NCBI GenBank assembly: GCA_003427395.1
Contig: BFEA01000295.1
Span: forward strand, 336,004 to 400,003
Length of the DNA stretch: 64,000 bases
Source: Chara braunii
Taxonomy: Eukaryota; Streptophyta; Charophyceae; Charales; Characeae
Reading direction: 5' to 3'
The translations under genes and the position numbers were made by a program. Below, piece after piece: positions 1-9,868 of the stretch. Each line of letters begins with the position of its first letter. The stretch's first letter is position 1. Under the pieces are notes generated by a model that made no database searches, was not told the origin of the DNA, and saw only the letters and a list, made by a program, of their open reading frames with translations.

Positions 1-63
<63 letters not shown>
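1..63. repeat. poly(A) homopolymer
   Basis: The window opens with 63 consecutive A. It could be a genomic homopolymer, an element tail or an assembly edge; nothing upstream is visible to decide. Confidence 0.95.
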
Positions 64-67
<4 letters not shown>

Positions 68-175
68 GGGACGAGCGACGACCGACTCCACGACGCTGGC
101 GACGGGCGACGGACGACTCCACGACGACGGGCGGCGGGCGACTCCACGACGACGGGCGAGCGCAACTCCCAGGCG
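64..175. repeat. GC-rich short direct repeats
   Basis: Imperfect repeats built on GACGACGGGC and GACTCCACGACG follow the poly(A) tract. No coding signal is convincing here. Confidence 0.7.
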
Positions 176-239
176 ATGGCAACAACGGGCAGCGCGAGGA
201 GAGAGGGAGAGTCGAGGACGAACGCGGGCGGTTGGAGGG

Positions 240-299
240 AGGCCCCGTTTCAACAGCCAACGCAGGCCGCCCAAGCCAGTCGTTGTTCAAACGGGGCCT
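240..299. repeat. Inverted repeat, 11-bp arms
   Basis: AGGCCCCGTTT at 240-250 is the exact reverse complement of AAACGGGGCCT at 289-299. The two arms flank about 38 bp of GC-rich sequence. Possible foldback or small-transposon end. Confidence 0.7.
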
Positions 300-321
300 G
301 GGTTTTCCCTAAAAAAAACAA

Positions 322-369
322 ACGGCCCTCTGGCCGTCGATCATGGATGATCGACGGCCGGAGGGTCGT
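322..369. repeat. Long hairpin, 22-bp arms, 4-nt loop
   Basis: Arms 322-343 and 348-369 pair at all 22 positions if two G-T wobbles are allowed; the loop is TGGA (344-347). It lies between two short A-rich runs. The tight loop suggests a structured RNA or a foldback; function unknown. Confidence 0.8.
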
Positions 370-375
370 CACAAA

Positions 376-603
376 TTAAAAAAAAAAACAGGCCTTACGG
401 GCCCGACGCTCCGTTTTCTGGGTGTGGTCGGACCCGGTAGGCCCTGGGGAGACATAATCTGGCCAATTCGGGGTCTGAAACCCTTCGCCAGCAAGGTGTG
501 CTAGGGGGAGCCAGCCCCCAACCGGGCCGCCTGCCCGGCCAGGCCACCCGTGACCTCCCCCGGGCAGGCACTGGTCGGCCGGGCGGCCCGGATCCGTACA
601 CAA
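376..603. repeat. GC-rich foldback region
   Basis: CCGGGCCGCC at 522-531 is the exact reverse complement of GGCGGCCCGG at 582-591, with weaker pairing further inside. Frames read here on the minus strand are Pro/Gly/Arg-rich and not convincing genes. Confidence 0.5.
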
Positions 604-1325
604 ATTATCTTTAATTTGTAATTGGAAAGTACAACAAAGTTCCCTAGAGGAGGAACAAAAAGAGATGCTGTGGTAACCGGGGTTCGGGTGAACCTACTGG
701 TCTGTTCCCGAAGGCCTGAGGCAAGTGACGAGAATTTTCAATAATTAAAGTTATTTTTTTTTATAATTATTAGACAAAAAATCGAATTAAATCAAAAGCG
801 AAGGGTAAAAAGAAATACGTGCATACCTCGTGACTCGCTAGGGTTTCCATCACGTTCCCCTATGCGCTGAACGCGGGGTAGTGCATTCTTCTTGCTTGTA
901 ACTTTTGTTAATTTAAACAATTAAAAATCCCCTAAAAATACGAAAATGACTTAAAAATTGAAAAAGTAAGTTTGTGCGGTTCTTATTTTTGGGTTTTGAC
1001 TAGGCGACAGGGTCCTTTGTTCGGATACTCACTCGAGGGGCCAGTAGACAGAATTCCCTCAAGTTGAGCCCACGCCTTATATTCGAGGGAACTCGAGTGT
1101 AAGGCCTATAGGCCAATCCGAGACCCGGGTTCGACCCCCCCCTTATCTAGGACACTTTAGGACTTAGATAGGGTGTACGCAGGCAGCGTTATTATAGGGA
1201 CGACCTCCCGAACCCCATCCCAACTGGAGGGAGGCCAAGTGCTGCCGAACGCTTTTCTTTAGAATCCTGAACCTTTCTCTTTCTTATTTCTTACTGTCCT
1301 TTTTGGTCTTTGCTGCGTTGCGCTG
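604..1325. other. Unassigned AT-rich spacer
   Basis: No gene is supported. There are short inverted repeats such as TATCTA/TAGATA around 1145-1170 and a pyrimidine-rich stretch just before the ATG at 1326. A box-B-like string at about 1127-1138 has no matching tRNA fold. Confidence 0.4.
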
Positions 1326-1871
1326 ATGTGGCCACCCTTAGGAGTAGAAGAGTACCCCGTCAACCCGCAATGGAGGATTGAGCCTCTCGAACTCGTGGAA
1401 GGAGGTCTCGTAGAATTTACATTGCCGACTCGACCTACTGATTGGAACGACGGTCTGTGCGAGTGGCGATCGACTCTCTTGTCGCCCGGAGCCTGGCTAT
1501 GGATGCACAGGGACCTTGCGCCAATGGGCCGACGTATGCATTAGAGGCGTCCGGAGGAGGTCGCATACAGGGAGGTCAAGGCCTTCCTGTATCTGAGCCC
1601 AGAGGTAGCTGGAGAGGTTGTGTTGACTCTTGTAGTCCGAGGGACTTGCGAGATCATCGGTTGGGCCGAGAGATACTTGCAAGACGACATAGAGACTTTC
1701 CGGCGAAAGGACGAGCAAAACGCGATAGTGTGTGGCTACACTCCCCGTGTCATCACCGGGGACCTTCAGGTTGTACGTGATGAGTTTTTTCTGTATGCGG
1801 GTTCTAGACTGAGGACGACTGTTCCCAGCTTTCTGGTCGACACAGTGTCGAGCGCACGGTCCCCACAGTGA
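1326..1871 (+). pseudogene. Unknown protein, 181 codons, one in-frame stop, 3' end replaced by an LTR end
   Basis: One reading frame runs from an ATG at 1326 to a TGA at 1869-1871 with a single internal TAG at 1542-1544. Both halves have protein-like composition: acidic and hydrophobic residues near the N-terminus, then a charged helical-looking stretch (for example WAERYLQDDIETFRRKDEQN, encoded around 1660-1720). From about 1846 the DNA matches the terminal LTR sequence seen at 23462, so the last codons and the stop come from the LTR. I do not recognise the family. It may be a host gene fragment or an element protein. There is no clear promoter; a pyrimidine-rich stretch precedes the ATG. 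Confidence 0.4.
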
Positions 1872-1889
1872 GAGGGGACCTTTTCGGCC
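1846..1889 (-). mobile_element. LTR terminus fragment (copy C type)
   Basis: The 40-odd bases starting TGTCGAGCGCACGG match the start of the minus-strand LTR at 23462 almost base for base and diverge after about 1889. Immediately upstream, CGACA (1838-1842) mirrors TGTCG (1846-1850), as expected of LTR ends with TG...CA inverted termini. Confidence 0.6.
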
Positions 1890-1899
1890 ACGTTGTCGG

Positions 1900-2382
1900 C
1901 GCGAATACCCTTACAAGGGTATCCGCCCTGTTTTTCGCAAGCGACAGAAAGGAAGTTTGGTTTAAAGTTTAAGTACACCGCGCTAGGCGCAGCTGCGTCT
2001 GAGATTTACGCTGGCTGGATGGTTGATTAGAATAGTGAGTGTGTGGGCGCGCGGATTTTTGAGGCGCGCGTGATCTTTTTAATCGTTGATGATTGAAGAG
2101 TCGGTGTGATCGCCGACCGGATTCTTATTTTCTGATTAAGGTAGGGTTTGAAAGATTATGTTTCGTTGATTGATGTGCCTGTTTGTAACCTGTGCGTAAA
2201 CTGTCGATGTGAATACCCTTACAAGGGTATTTGCCCTGGTTTTTGCAAGTGAGAGAGGGGCCGTTGGTTCAGGCCTTGTGATAGTTCAAATTTGGTTACC
2301 TGCGCATGGGCCAGAGTTACCTAAATAGGTGGAGTGCGTGGGCGTGCAATTTCAAGGCACGCATGTGGATTTGCCCCCTTGA
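1900..2382. repeat. Duplicated module with palindrome and compensated hairpin
   Basis: Two diverged copies (about 1900-2075 and 2208-2370) each start with a near-palindrome AATACCCTTACAAGGGTAT (1904-1922; 2212-2230). Each later carries a six-bp hairpin: GCGCGC 2047-2052 with GCGCGC 2064-2069 in copy 1, and GCGTGC 2342-2347 with GCACGC 2357-2362 in copy 2. The C-to-T change in one arm is matched by G-to-A in the other. Role unknown. Confidence 0.6.
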
Positions 2383-2998
2383 TCGTATTGTCGGCATAGA
2401 CGTCCGACCTGACTTAGCATTCTTGATTAGACCAGGGGTTAGTAGGCTGACCCTTGTTCGCCGTGCTGACCGGCGGCAGGGTTGGTATGTGGGGGGGGTG
2501 AACGTAAGGCGACATGGATACGCAACGCCCGCACGCCTGTCTATAGGAGGGGGTGAGCCTCCAGGCAGGTTCCGGCATAAAGCGCTGGATCGCACCACTT
2601 TTTATAGGATTCAGCGCCTGCTGATTGCAAGCTTGGGCTTAGCCCTATTAGGTTACGGTGTCGGGTTGCGGCTACGAAGGTTCGAGGATCGAGGCCAGCG
2701 AGCGGCGGTGCGGGAGCAGCGGAGCAGCTAGGAGAGAGCCGAGGGGTGGAGGGCCGCCATGGCTATCCCCCTCAGCTTTTGCTGATAGGAGTGACGGCGG
2801 GTTCGACCTATGAGACTGACCAGGCACCGACAACCCTTGTTCCCCTGAGGATCCGACATGTAGTTTTTCTCTTTTCTTTTATATTTTTTTTTATCTTTTT
2901 TTACTCCACCCCTTTCAGGGCCTGGCATGCTTTTTGAGGTCGGGTGTGCAACGGCCCCCCGCCTGTAGCAGGGCCGCAGAGCATTGCGCCGGGGTGAA
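2383..2998. other. Unassigned GC-rich region upstream of the U6 copy
   Basis: A 141-codon frame (2306-2731, +) starts inside the duplicated module and is Arg/Gly-rich. I see no domain and do not call it. The T-rich stretch 2868-2905 and the GC-rich 2940-2998 show no recognisable plant U6 promoter (no upstream sequence element, no TATA at the expected spacing). Confidence 0.35.
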
Positions 2999-3080
2999 GC
3001 CTTTCGGGACATCCGTTAGAATTGGAACGATACAGAGAAGATTAGCATGGCTCCGGCGCGAGGATAGAACGCATAAAATA
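2999..3080 (+). pseudogene. U6: U6 spliceosomal snRNA pseudogene
   Basis: From the 5' stem-loop (CTTTCGGGACATCC) onward the sequence follows U6 snRNA: ATTGGAACGA, the ACAGAGA box (TACAGAGAAG at 3031-3040) and the AGC of the catalytic triad in ATTAGCATGG. In the internal stem-loop region it reads CTCCGGCGCGAGGAT where the usual form is close to CCCCTGCGCAAGGAT. It then loses similarity after about 3080 without the 3' domain or a T-run terminator. In the family, U6 pairs with U4 and then with U2 at the spliceosome core. The substitutions in the stem-loop, the missing 3' end and the absent promoter point to a dead copy. Confidence 0.8.
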
Positions 3081-4854
3081 GCCAGGAGCCCGACAGTCAA
3101 CGGCCTAGGCGCCTAAGTACTGTTGGACCGTGCAGTTAAGACAACCGGGGCGGTATCACTGTGGTACGCGTGGGGCCAGAGTGAGGGGACGACCGACAGG
3201 GACGAGGGGGAGATGGGATGAATCGAGTCGGAGGGCCGTACCGGGTGCGTTGGCGGAGCAGAGCGGGAAACAGATATGAAGGGCGCAAGAGGGGATGACT
3301 CACCCGATTCTTAGTAGAGTCGAGTGAGAGAAAGGACTGAATTGGGGTTTTAAAGCCGGGCGAGTAGGATTATGTAGTTAGTTTTAGATGAGAGTTAGTA
3401 GAATAGAAGATAGAAAGAGAGAGGGGTGCGCCGGGATATGGAGGAGCCAGGGAAAGGGGGTATGACTCTGGCCCGTTTTTTATAGAGACAAGCGGGCGGA
3501 GGAGCGATTTTGATGTTTTGGGCCAGGGCAACCGTGATAAAGAGGTAAGTTTGGTCATTGGGGTAATGGATTGGGAGATTAGTAGAAAAGTAGGTGCGCC
3601 GAGCTATGGTGGAAGCAGGCGATGGCAGGAAGGTGGAAAAACGGGTTCTCTCTCGATTCTTAACCAAATCGACAAGGGGAAAGGGTCAGGGGTTTTTGGA
3701 TGTTGCGATCTCGATGGCGGTGTCAGATTTGATGGTGGAGCAACAAGTTTGGTGCCGCGGCGTGCAGGGGATGCGTGGGAAAAAAAAGAGTGAATATAGA
3801 CGTGAAGGCGTGATAAGTGCAGGCGGAGAGGCGGATCATCGGACGCAGCAAAGGTGGGAACGTGAATGAACCTGGAGGGATTTCTGTGTCGGGTACATGC
3901 GCGGAGCAGCAGAGCGGAGCAGGCGAGTGGAGTGATGGATGGCGGACGGAGTAAAGACGCCAAGGCAAGGAAGCGGACGTAGGCGCGGACTGAGTCGGAG
4001 GGGAGAGTGACGCGGATAGATTGTAGGGAAGCCCGGACACTCTTGCTTTATTAGAAACGGGCTGTCGGGGAATTGTGGTACTGCGGAGTAAAAAGGAAAC
4101 GAGATGACAAAAAATACAAGATAGAGTAGGCTAGAAAAAAAGAGAGGAATCTGGATGCGTTTTTGCGCCAGATACATTCGGAGAAAAGATAAAGGGGAGC
4201 TTGAGAGCGGGGTTGGAGGCTTACTTGCTGTTCGGTGCGTTGCTCATCCTGTCGGTGGAAGTAGCCGCCCTGATACGGTGGTGCGGGCTGTCGTTTGCTG
4301 CACGCTGATTGTGCGTTGCCATGCGTACCGTGTATGGGCTACTTACCTTGTTGAAGCGGTGGAAACAGCCGGCCAGCCACGGAGGCTGCAGGTTACCGGT
4401 GGGGCGACGTGCTGTTCGGGCTGACAAGCGGAGTAGTGAGAGGACAGACTGGATTGCAAGGAGGGTGTTGCTGCTGACTGCGCACGAACGGCTGGCTGCC
4501 TGGTTGCATGGACAACTGATACCCTTGCTAATTGAGTAGAGACGACTACTCTTATAAAGGTTGGACTTCTGCTGCTCGTTCCCAACTGCGTTTTCGCCTA
4601 CAGTAGATGTTGAAGTCTGCTGCGGATTGCTGTGCCATTTTTAGCACGGCTGTTTGGGACCGTGTGATTGCAGCCTCATTTTAGGAAGCTAAGATCGCAT
4701 GGAGCTGTTTGGGGTTGGACTGTAAGGAAAGCGGCTGCTGCAGCTTGGAGGAGCGGCTGCAAAGAGGGGGTTATTGCTGCGATTTGGGGAATTGTCAAAA
4801 GACTGGCTTCGACAGTTTGACTTCAATTTGACCAAGTAGTGCATTTTGACTACC
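3081..4854. other. Unassigned purine-rich region
   Basis: About 1.8 kb of G/A-rich sequence on the + strand. The minus-strand frames are Pro/Ser/His-rich composition artefacts. From about 4200 the bases resemble the CTG/TGC-rich segments upstream of the other LTR copies, so the U3 part of LTR copy A may begin in here. Confidence 0.35.
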
Positions 4855-5372
4855 ATTGCGGGACCCTCAGGCGTTGAAGATTTGAAGGCCCTCTCATGCG
4901 AGCCTGAGTGCACCCCTCTTGTGTCTGAGCGACTCAAACCTTCTCCTTCTGCTCTTCTCACTCTAAGTCTAGTCCATTGGTTCTGAGAGGAAGGTGGCAG
5001 GTGGGATTGCAACCCGTAATCCGCACCAAGGCCTCTGTGGGAGGTTTGCCCCACCGATTGTGGGAGCTCTGCTGGAACTCAGGAGGAGTTCTGGAGGCAG
5101 GGAACTCATAGGTAACCATTGCTTTCCCTTATAAACCTAGTATAACCCCTATCTATACACCTCCCTGTGTATTGATTGACTGTATTGCATGCAGCCCTAC
5201 CTTGACTTTGGGTTGACTTTCAGGACACAAATCAGACTAAGTAAAGGAATTTATGTATAATGGCAGTTTCAGTTTCTTTGTTTGTCTGAAAACAGATTGT
5301 CGCAAGGGGTTGCATCAGGGGGAAGGTTGGGAGGAAGGCAGTTTTGCTTGCGATTGAACGGGTCTTATAGGA

Positions 5373-6111
5373 TCAGGCATTGTTTCTAAGATGAATGGCC
5401 TGACTGCTGTGTTTTTTTCTGTTTCCTTAAAGGGACAAGCATTGTTTCTAAGACGAATGAATTGGTTGCTGTGTTTATTTAATTGTGCCAGATATTGTTT
5501 CGAAGATGAATGGCCTGACTACTTTATTTCTGAAGGGTTTTTGATTGCCTAACTTTTGAGGACCAGACATTGTTTCTAAGACGAATGGTCTGGTCGCTGT
5601 TTACTTTGGGTGGTTTCTGAACAGTCTCTGGGTTTTGGCCCAGAGTACTCTGCTTTTTTTAGTGACTGAGAAAAAGAGGGTTGAGCATTGTTTCCAAGAC
5701 GAATGACTCAACTCTCTTTGGTTGTTTCATTCTGAGGGAGGTTCAGGCCAATGGATTAGGCATTGTTTCTAAGACGAATGGTTTAAGTCTAAGGCCTAAG
5801 GACTATAATGAAAACAAAGGAATAGGATTTTCTATAGTTCTATATGTATATATGTATATGAGAACAAGGCTAACCAGACATTATTTCTAAGACGAATGGT
5901 CTGACTGTAGCCTTACCACAAATGAAGAGAGTATAACTAAGAATATAACTAAAGGTAACTTTGGGCAGGCTGAACTTTGTTTCTAAGATGAATGACTCAG
6001 TCCTACGCTTTGCTTTTGAACACTAAGTTCATATATATATATATATATATAACTTGGATATTAAACAGTTCAGAGCGACTAAGCATTGTTTCTAAGATGA
6101 ATGACTTTGTC
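5373..6111 (+). repeat. Stem-loop array A: constant loop, variable stems
   Basis: Nine units share the core ATTGTTTCTAAGAYGAATG. Most are flanked by complementary arms that differ between units. Examples: TCAGGC 5373-5378 with GCCTGA 5398-5403; GACCAGAC 5561-5568 with GTCTGGTC 5588-5595; GTTGAG 5680-5685 with CTCAAC 5707-5712; TTAGGC 5756-5761 with GTTTAA 5781-5786 (two G-U pairs); CAGAC 5875-5879 with GTCTG 5899-5903; GGCTGA 5968-5973 with TCAGTC 5997-6002. The core adds ATT/AAT pairs, leaving a loop of about 12 nt. Two units (5441, 5494) pair poorly. Spacers of 40-110 bp are unrelated to each other. Confidence 0.85.
6031..6050. repeat. (AT)n microsatellite
   Basis: Ten AT dinucleotides between the last two hairpin units of array A. 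Confidence 0.95.
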
Positions 6112-7411
6112 ATGTGCCCAAAGGAAGAGAGAAGTAGTTGTGCAACCTGTTCGTGTATACTTGATGACTAAGTAAGGCGTGTTCCATAAGATTGGATGAC
6201 ATGACTTTACACCTTATGTGAGTTGGGTACAAATGAGTAAATTACTGAGAAGACATGAACTATAGTTGCTAAGTTGACTTGGGGATGGTGAGAGTACTTA
6301 CCTTTGTGGTCTGGCCTGCATGTGACTAAGTGAGGCTACTACTTGGTTTGAGTTTCAGTTTGACATGTAGTTTCTTTAGAGGCTCGCCACGTGCTAGAGC
6401 GATAGGAATTAGTTTCAATTCCTGTAATTTCTGAGTTAAGTTTTTTTACTTAGATCAATTTTCGCATGTTCTGGGATCTTTTGTTATACTTGGCTTTGTA
6501 TAAATTTTGGTAAGTTACTTTCTCTACGGGAAGCGCTGCCGAAATTTCTGCAAATCCAAGGAGTTAGTCAACTTTTGACTTCTCCAAGTTCAACTTGTCT
6601 AAAGTTCATATATGACTTAGTAAAAATCTGGAAAGTCTCATTTTCTAAAGGGAGTGCTGTCCAAATCTTTGCTAATTAAGGGAGTTAAACAAAAATTGAA
6701 CTTTGGAAAGTCAAAGATTATTTCTGTTTTCATATGTGGGCTGATATAAATTCTGAAAAGACACTTTCCTATGGGAAGCGCAACCAAAATTTTCTTAGTT
6801 TAAAGGAGTTAGATTATATTTTGACAGGTGGCGATTCTGGCGATCCACTCTGTATAGGGGAGATTATGCCAGGGTCTATCTTTGCTTTGAGCACTGCTTA
6901 AAGGTAGATTCAGGCCTAGTTAACTAGGATGATTTGAATGAGAATGTGTTATGGAGCTGTATTCTCCATACACTTATGATTTTAGCTTGGGGATTGGTCT
7001 GTCATGTGTTACAGGTCCTCTTGACCGTTGGTTCAGGATTTGGACTAGATTCAGCTTGATCCTACAAGGACCAACTTTTGTTATCACTAATAACAAGTCG
7101 GTTGCCGATTCGTCGGTTTACGATTCAACTCCAATCCGCTCTTGCCACTCAACCTAAAGGCTTTGACCATGCGGTTTGAATTGTTTCATTGTGTTTTCAC
7201 CCGAACTTTATTGAATGACCATTTAACAAAAGTACTGAGTATTTATTTTGGGGAGTTGCACAAGAGTGAGGTTTGTATGACTAAGGCGAGGGGTATGAGT
7301 ATAAAGAATGGTTGAAGTTGACCCCGTGTAGTGCGTGGACTTTTGTTGAATCTTTGATGTGATTGCAAGTATGGTTGTGGTTGGGGCTCTGGATGTGACT
7401 GTCTGCGATTA

Positions 7412-7420
7412 TATAAATAT
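7412..7420 (+). promoter_or_regulatory. Candidate LTR TATA box
   Basis: TATAAATAT lies in the AT-rich part of LTR copy A, about 1.1 kb before the LTR end. It is placed where a U3/R boundary could be, but AT-rich strings are common here, so this is weak. Confidence 0.25.
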
Positions 7421-8559
7421 ATGGCTGAGACGAGTCCCGCTGTGACTGTGAGAAGCGATCGTCCTCTATAGATAAACCCTATGTATATATTTATATGCGC
7501 CTTGGGTGTGTGCTAGGCTTACTGTGATCGTGCGCAAGGGTTAGCTAGATTATAGGTTCAGAGAGAAGGAAGACCCTCTGTTATTCTTTGCTTTTTAGAA
7601 TTTTATAGTTGAACGCTGTAGTCTGTGACAGCCGTCAAAGTCAAACCCCTTGACTTCTGTCCAGACCTCGAGTAGGGTTCATCTCCAAGGCAGTAAGAAA
7701 TGACTGCCATCACAGGTATGCACCTGCGTACCACCTACTCTGCACAGAGTGCAAAAGAGGGTGTGTGGTCTTCAACCACGCATGGCGGTTGTCAAGCGTC
7801 GAGAGATTAACCCTCAAGGCGCGTGTCAGCCGACACTTGAGTATCGAATGCGACCCTCGGGTCTAACGAGGACTGCGTGAGCATGGGTACTACATAGTAC
7901 GTCATCATTGCGACTGCTTGCGTACGTTTGCATTGCGAGTCGATATGAGTTAGCCCTGCGTCCGCGCGGTTTTATACTAAGTATCGCGCGAGACGCGTAT
8001 CCGATTTCCGCGTCGGAAAGTTATGGGATGGCTACTAAGGGATTAGGAGCGTTGTCACGTTGTTCGGTGTGTGTGTGTATGTGTGTTTCATTTTTGTGTT
8101 TGTAGTGTGGTGTATGCGTGGTGAGTGGGATATGTCCTAGTCGACCGACGTCGAGCTGCGCTTGGGACCTCAGCCCCCCCAGATGTCGATTCGCGTGCGG
8201 GTCCGATAGAGGCGTATTACCGCGCGTACCCCCTATGCTACAGCGAACGAGAAACGCCCTCGGCTGGTCCACCTCTGCGATTGCAACTGATCAACTTTCG
8301 TACTGTGGACTGGTAGCTCGGCGGGGATACGCCCACTGAAGGGAGGTGAGAACTCCCGTAAGGTGGAGGTAAGTCGTACCTCGCGTAGGCCCTCCTGTCG
8401 TAGGGGCTCGCGGGAGGTATGGCTGACACACTCGGCCGGAGCGGCTTGCGGAAGCTCCATGTACATTCGAGACGAAGGATTTAAACCAACTCCTGCGTGA
8501 CGCGGCCAGAAGGGTCCCGCGCTGCCTTGTGCGATGCCGGACCGAAAGCGCTCGACTGG

Positions 8560-8578
8560 TGACGCCGTTGCCGGGGAT
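8560..8578 (+). promoter_or_regulatory. Primer binding site, Asp tRNA
   Basis: TGACGCCGTTGCCGGGGAT starts 3 nt after the LTR terminus. Plant Ty3/gypsy elements of the Tat/Athila type use TGGCGCCGTTGCCGGGGAT, complementary to the 3' end of tRNA-Asp; this site differs at one base. Confidence 0.8.
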
Positions 8579-8881
8579 AACGGTTGCCTGCCGTTGTCCC
8601 TGGTGGAACGACATCCGGGTATGGGATTGTGAGAACTAGGCAAAACGAGAGGTTTTTGTTGAGCTCCTTGTGGCTAATCGGTTGATGGCATTGGATAGAG
8701 GGCGAGAGAGAGTTGATTGTGCGAGAGGGTTCTGGTTGGTGCAGTGAGGATAGAGCGAGAACGTCATGCAGGATTCGGCAGGACTTTAGTCGTGGAGCTT
8801 TGCCGCTTCGACCGAGTGCGCCAGCCATACCTCTCCCGAACCCCTACGACAGGATAAGGTCACACGAGGTACAACTTACCT

Positions 8882-8914
8882 CCACCTGCGGGAGTTGTCA
8901 CCATCCCTTAGGTG
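8882..8914. repeat. Conserved LTR terminal stem-loop (copy B)
   Basis: CCACCT and AGGTGG arms with inner GGGA/TCCC pairing. The same fold is at 23627-23660 in copy C and in diverged form at about 61397-61433 in copy D and 8330-8375 in copy A. It may be an RNA element in the R/U5 part of the transcript. Confidence 0.55.
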
Positions 8915-9424
8915 GGCGTATCCCCGCCGAGCTACCAGTCCACAATACGAAAGTTTTTACATGCAATCGCTGAGGTGGACCAGCCGAGGGCGTTTTCTCG
9001 TACGCTGTAGCATAGGAGGTACGAGCGGTTCCAAGCCTTTATCGGACCCATACGCGAACCGACGCACTGGGGGGCTGAAGTCCCAAGCGCGACTCGTCGT
9101 CGGTCGACTAGGACGCATCCTTCTTACCACGCGTTACACCACGCCAGAACAAAAGTCAGATCAATCACACAAAACAAAAACACTCCTAGTCCCTTTAATA
9201 CCCAACCCATAACCCTCTGATACGAAAATCGGTTAGGTATCGAGCGCGTGTCTTAATATAAAACCGCGCGGATGCAAGGCTTTCTCATATCGACTAAGCC
9301 ATGCAAGCAGTCGCTAGCAGTCGCAATGATGGCGTACTCTGTAGTACCCGTAATCGCACGGTCCTCGATGGTCTCGAGGGCTGCGTTCGACACTCAAGTG
9401 TCGACTGACACGCGCCATGAGGGG

Positions 9425-9868
9425 TTAAACCACCGGTCCCCCTGACGTCAAAAAACCTTAGGGGTACCGGTAGCGCCGTTTCACGATGGGTACCAGTAGT
9501 ACAACGTGGAAAACCGGTCCTCCTGACGTCAGAAAACATCAGGGGTACCGGTAGCGTCGTTTCACAAAATTCGAAAATAAACCAAATCGGCGCGGTGAAT
9601 ATTTCACCGTCAAAATGATTTTTTTTTTTCCGGATATTTTTCCCTGAAAGATCACGACATAATCTACGAACCCTCAAGTTTTCAGACATTTTGATGTTTT
9701 TTTCTAAGCACAAAAAATCAGGAAAGTTGCCGCTTGCAAAATGGCGGGATTGGACCCGTCGGCCTCCGTACAACCCGGCGCCTCTGTACGGTCGCCGCCC
9801 CTCCGTACAACCCGACCCTAACTCACAGGGACTAGGGGTTTTTGGTGGCGGGGGGACCGGTGGCTTAA
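9425..9868. mobile_element. 436-bp TTAA-flanked foldback element (piggyBac-like non-autonomous)
   Basis: The element 9429-9864 is bounded by TTAA at 9425-9428 and 9865-9868. Its ends are CCACCGGTCCCC (9430-9441) and the exact reverse complement GGGGACCGGTGG (9852-9863). Copy C at the same point reads GAGGGGTCAATCTC and copy A (reverse complement, about 7808-7825) has a single TTAA. The insertion and its 4-bp duplication are therefore seen directly against two empty sites. Inside, a segment of about 55 bp is repeated (9431-9489 and 9513-9568). There is no transposase. TTAA duplication is the hallmark of piggyBac-type transposition; the terminal sequence itself is not one I recognise. Confidence 0.8.

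Larger units (their letters stand above)
4855..8557 (+). mobile_element. Long LTR, copy A (5' LTR of a truncated Asp-primer retroelement)
   Basis: This block matches copies B and C in reverse orientation and copy D in the same orientation, module by module. The modules are: a CCCTCAGG...GGAGGCAGGGAACT block (4861-5105), a hairpin array, a TTTAGAGGCTCGCCACGTGCT block (6375 on), repeats of GGGAAGCGCTGCCGAAATTT, an AT-rich block, a GTCAAAGTCAAACCCC block (7636), and a GC-rich terminal block ending GCGCTCGAC at 8548-8556. An Asp-tRNA primer site follows at once, so this is a 5' LTR. The exact 5' boundary is not resolved; U3 may extend upstream. No element coding region follows, because copy B begins about 190 bp later in the opposite orientation. 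Confidence 0.75.

Noticed and set aside
1100-1140. tRNA gene suggested by a box-B-like GGGTTCGACCCC
   Set aside because: No box A at the right distance and no acceptor or anticodon stem.
2306-2731. 141-codon + frame
   Set aside because: Begins inside a duplicated non-coding module, Arg/Gly-rich, no motif; likely chance in GC-rich DNA.
3604-4177. Overlapping minus frames rich in Pro/Ser/His
   Set aside because: Composition of a purine-rich + strand read backwards; several overlapping frames look alike.
5373-6111. CRISPR-like array (regular short repeats with unique spacers)
   Set aside because: Eukaryotic LTR context, spacer lengths irregular, and the variable parts next to the core are complementary arms, not acquired spacers. 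No cas genes.
8233-8828. Several minus frames of 63-136 codons
   Set aside because: They lie in the GC-rich LTR terminal block, which also gives similar frames in copies B, C and D on whichever strand; no motif.
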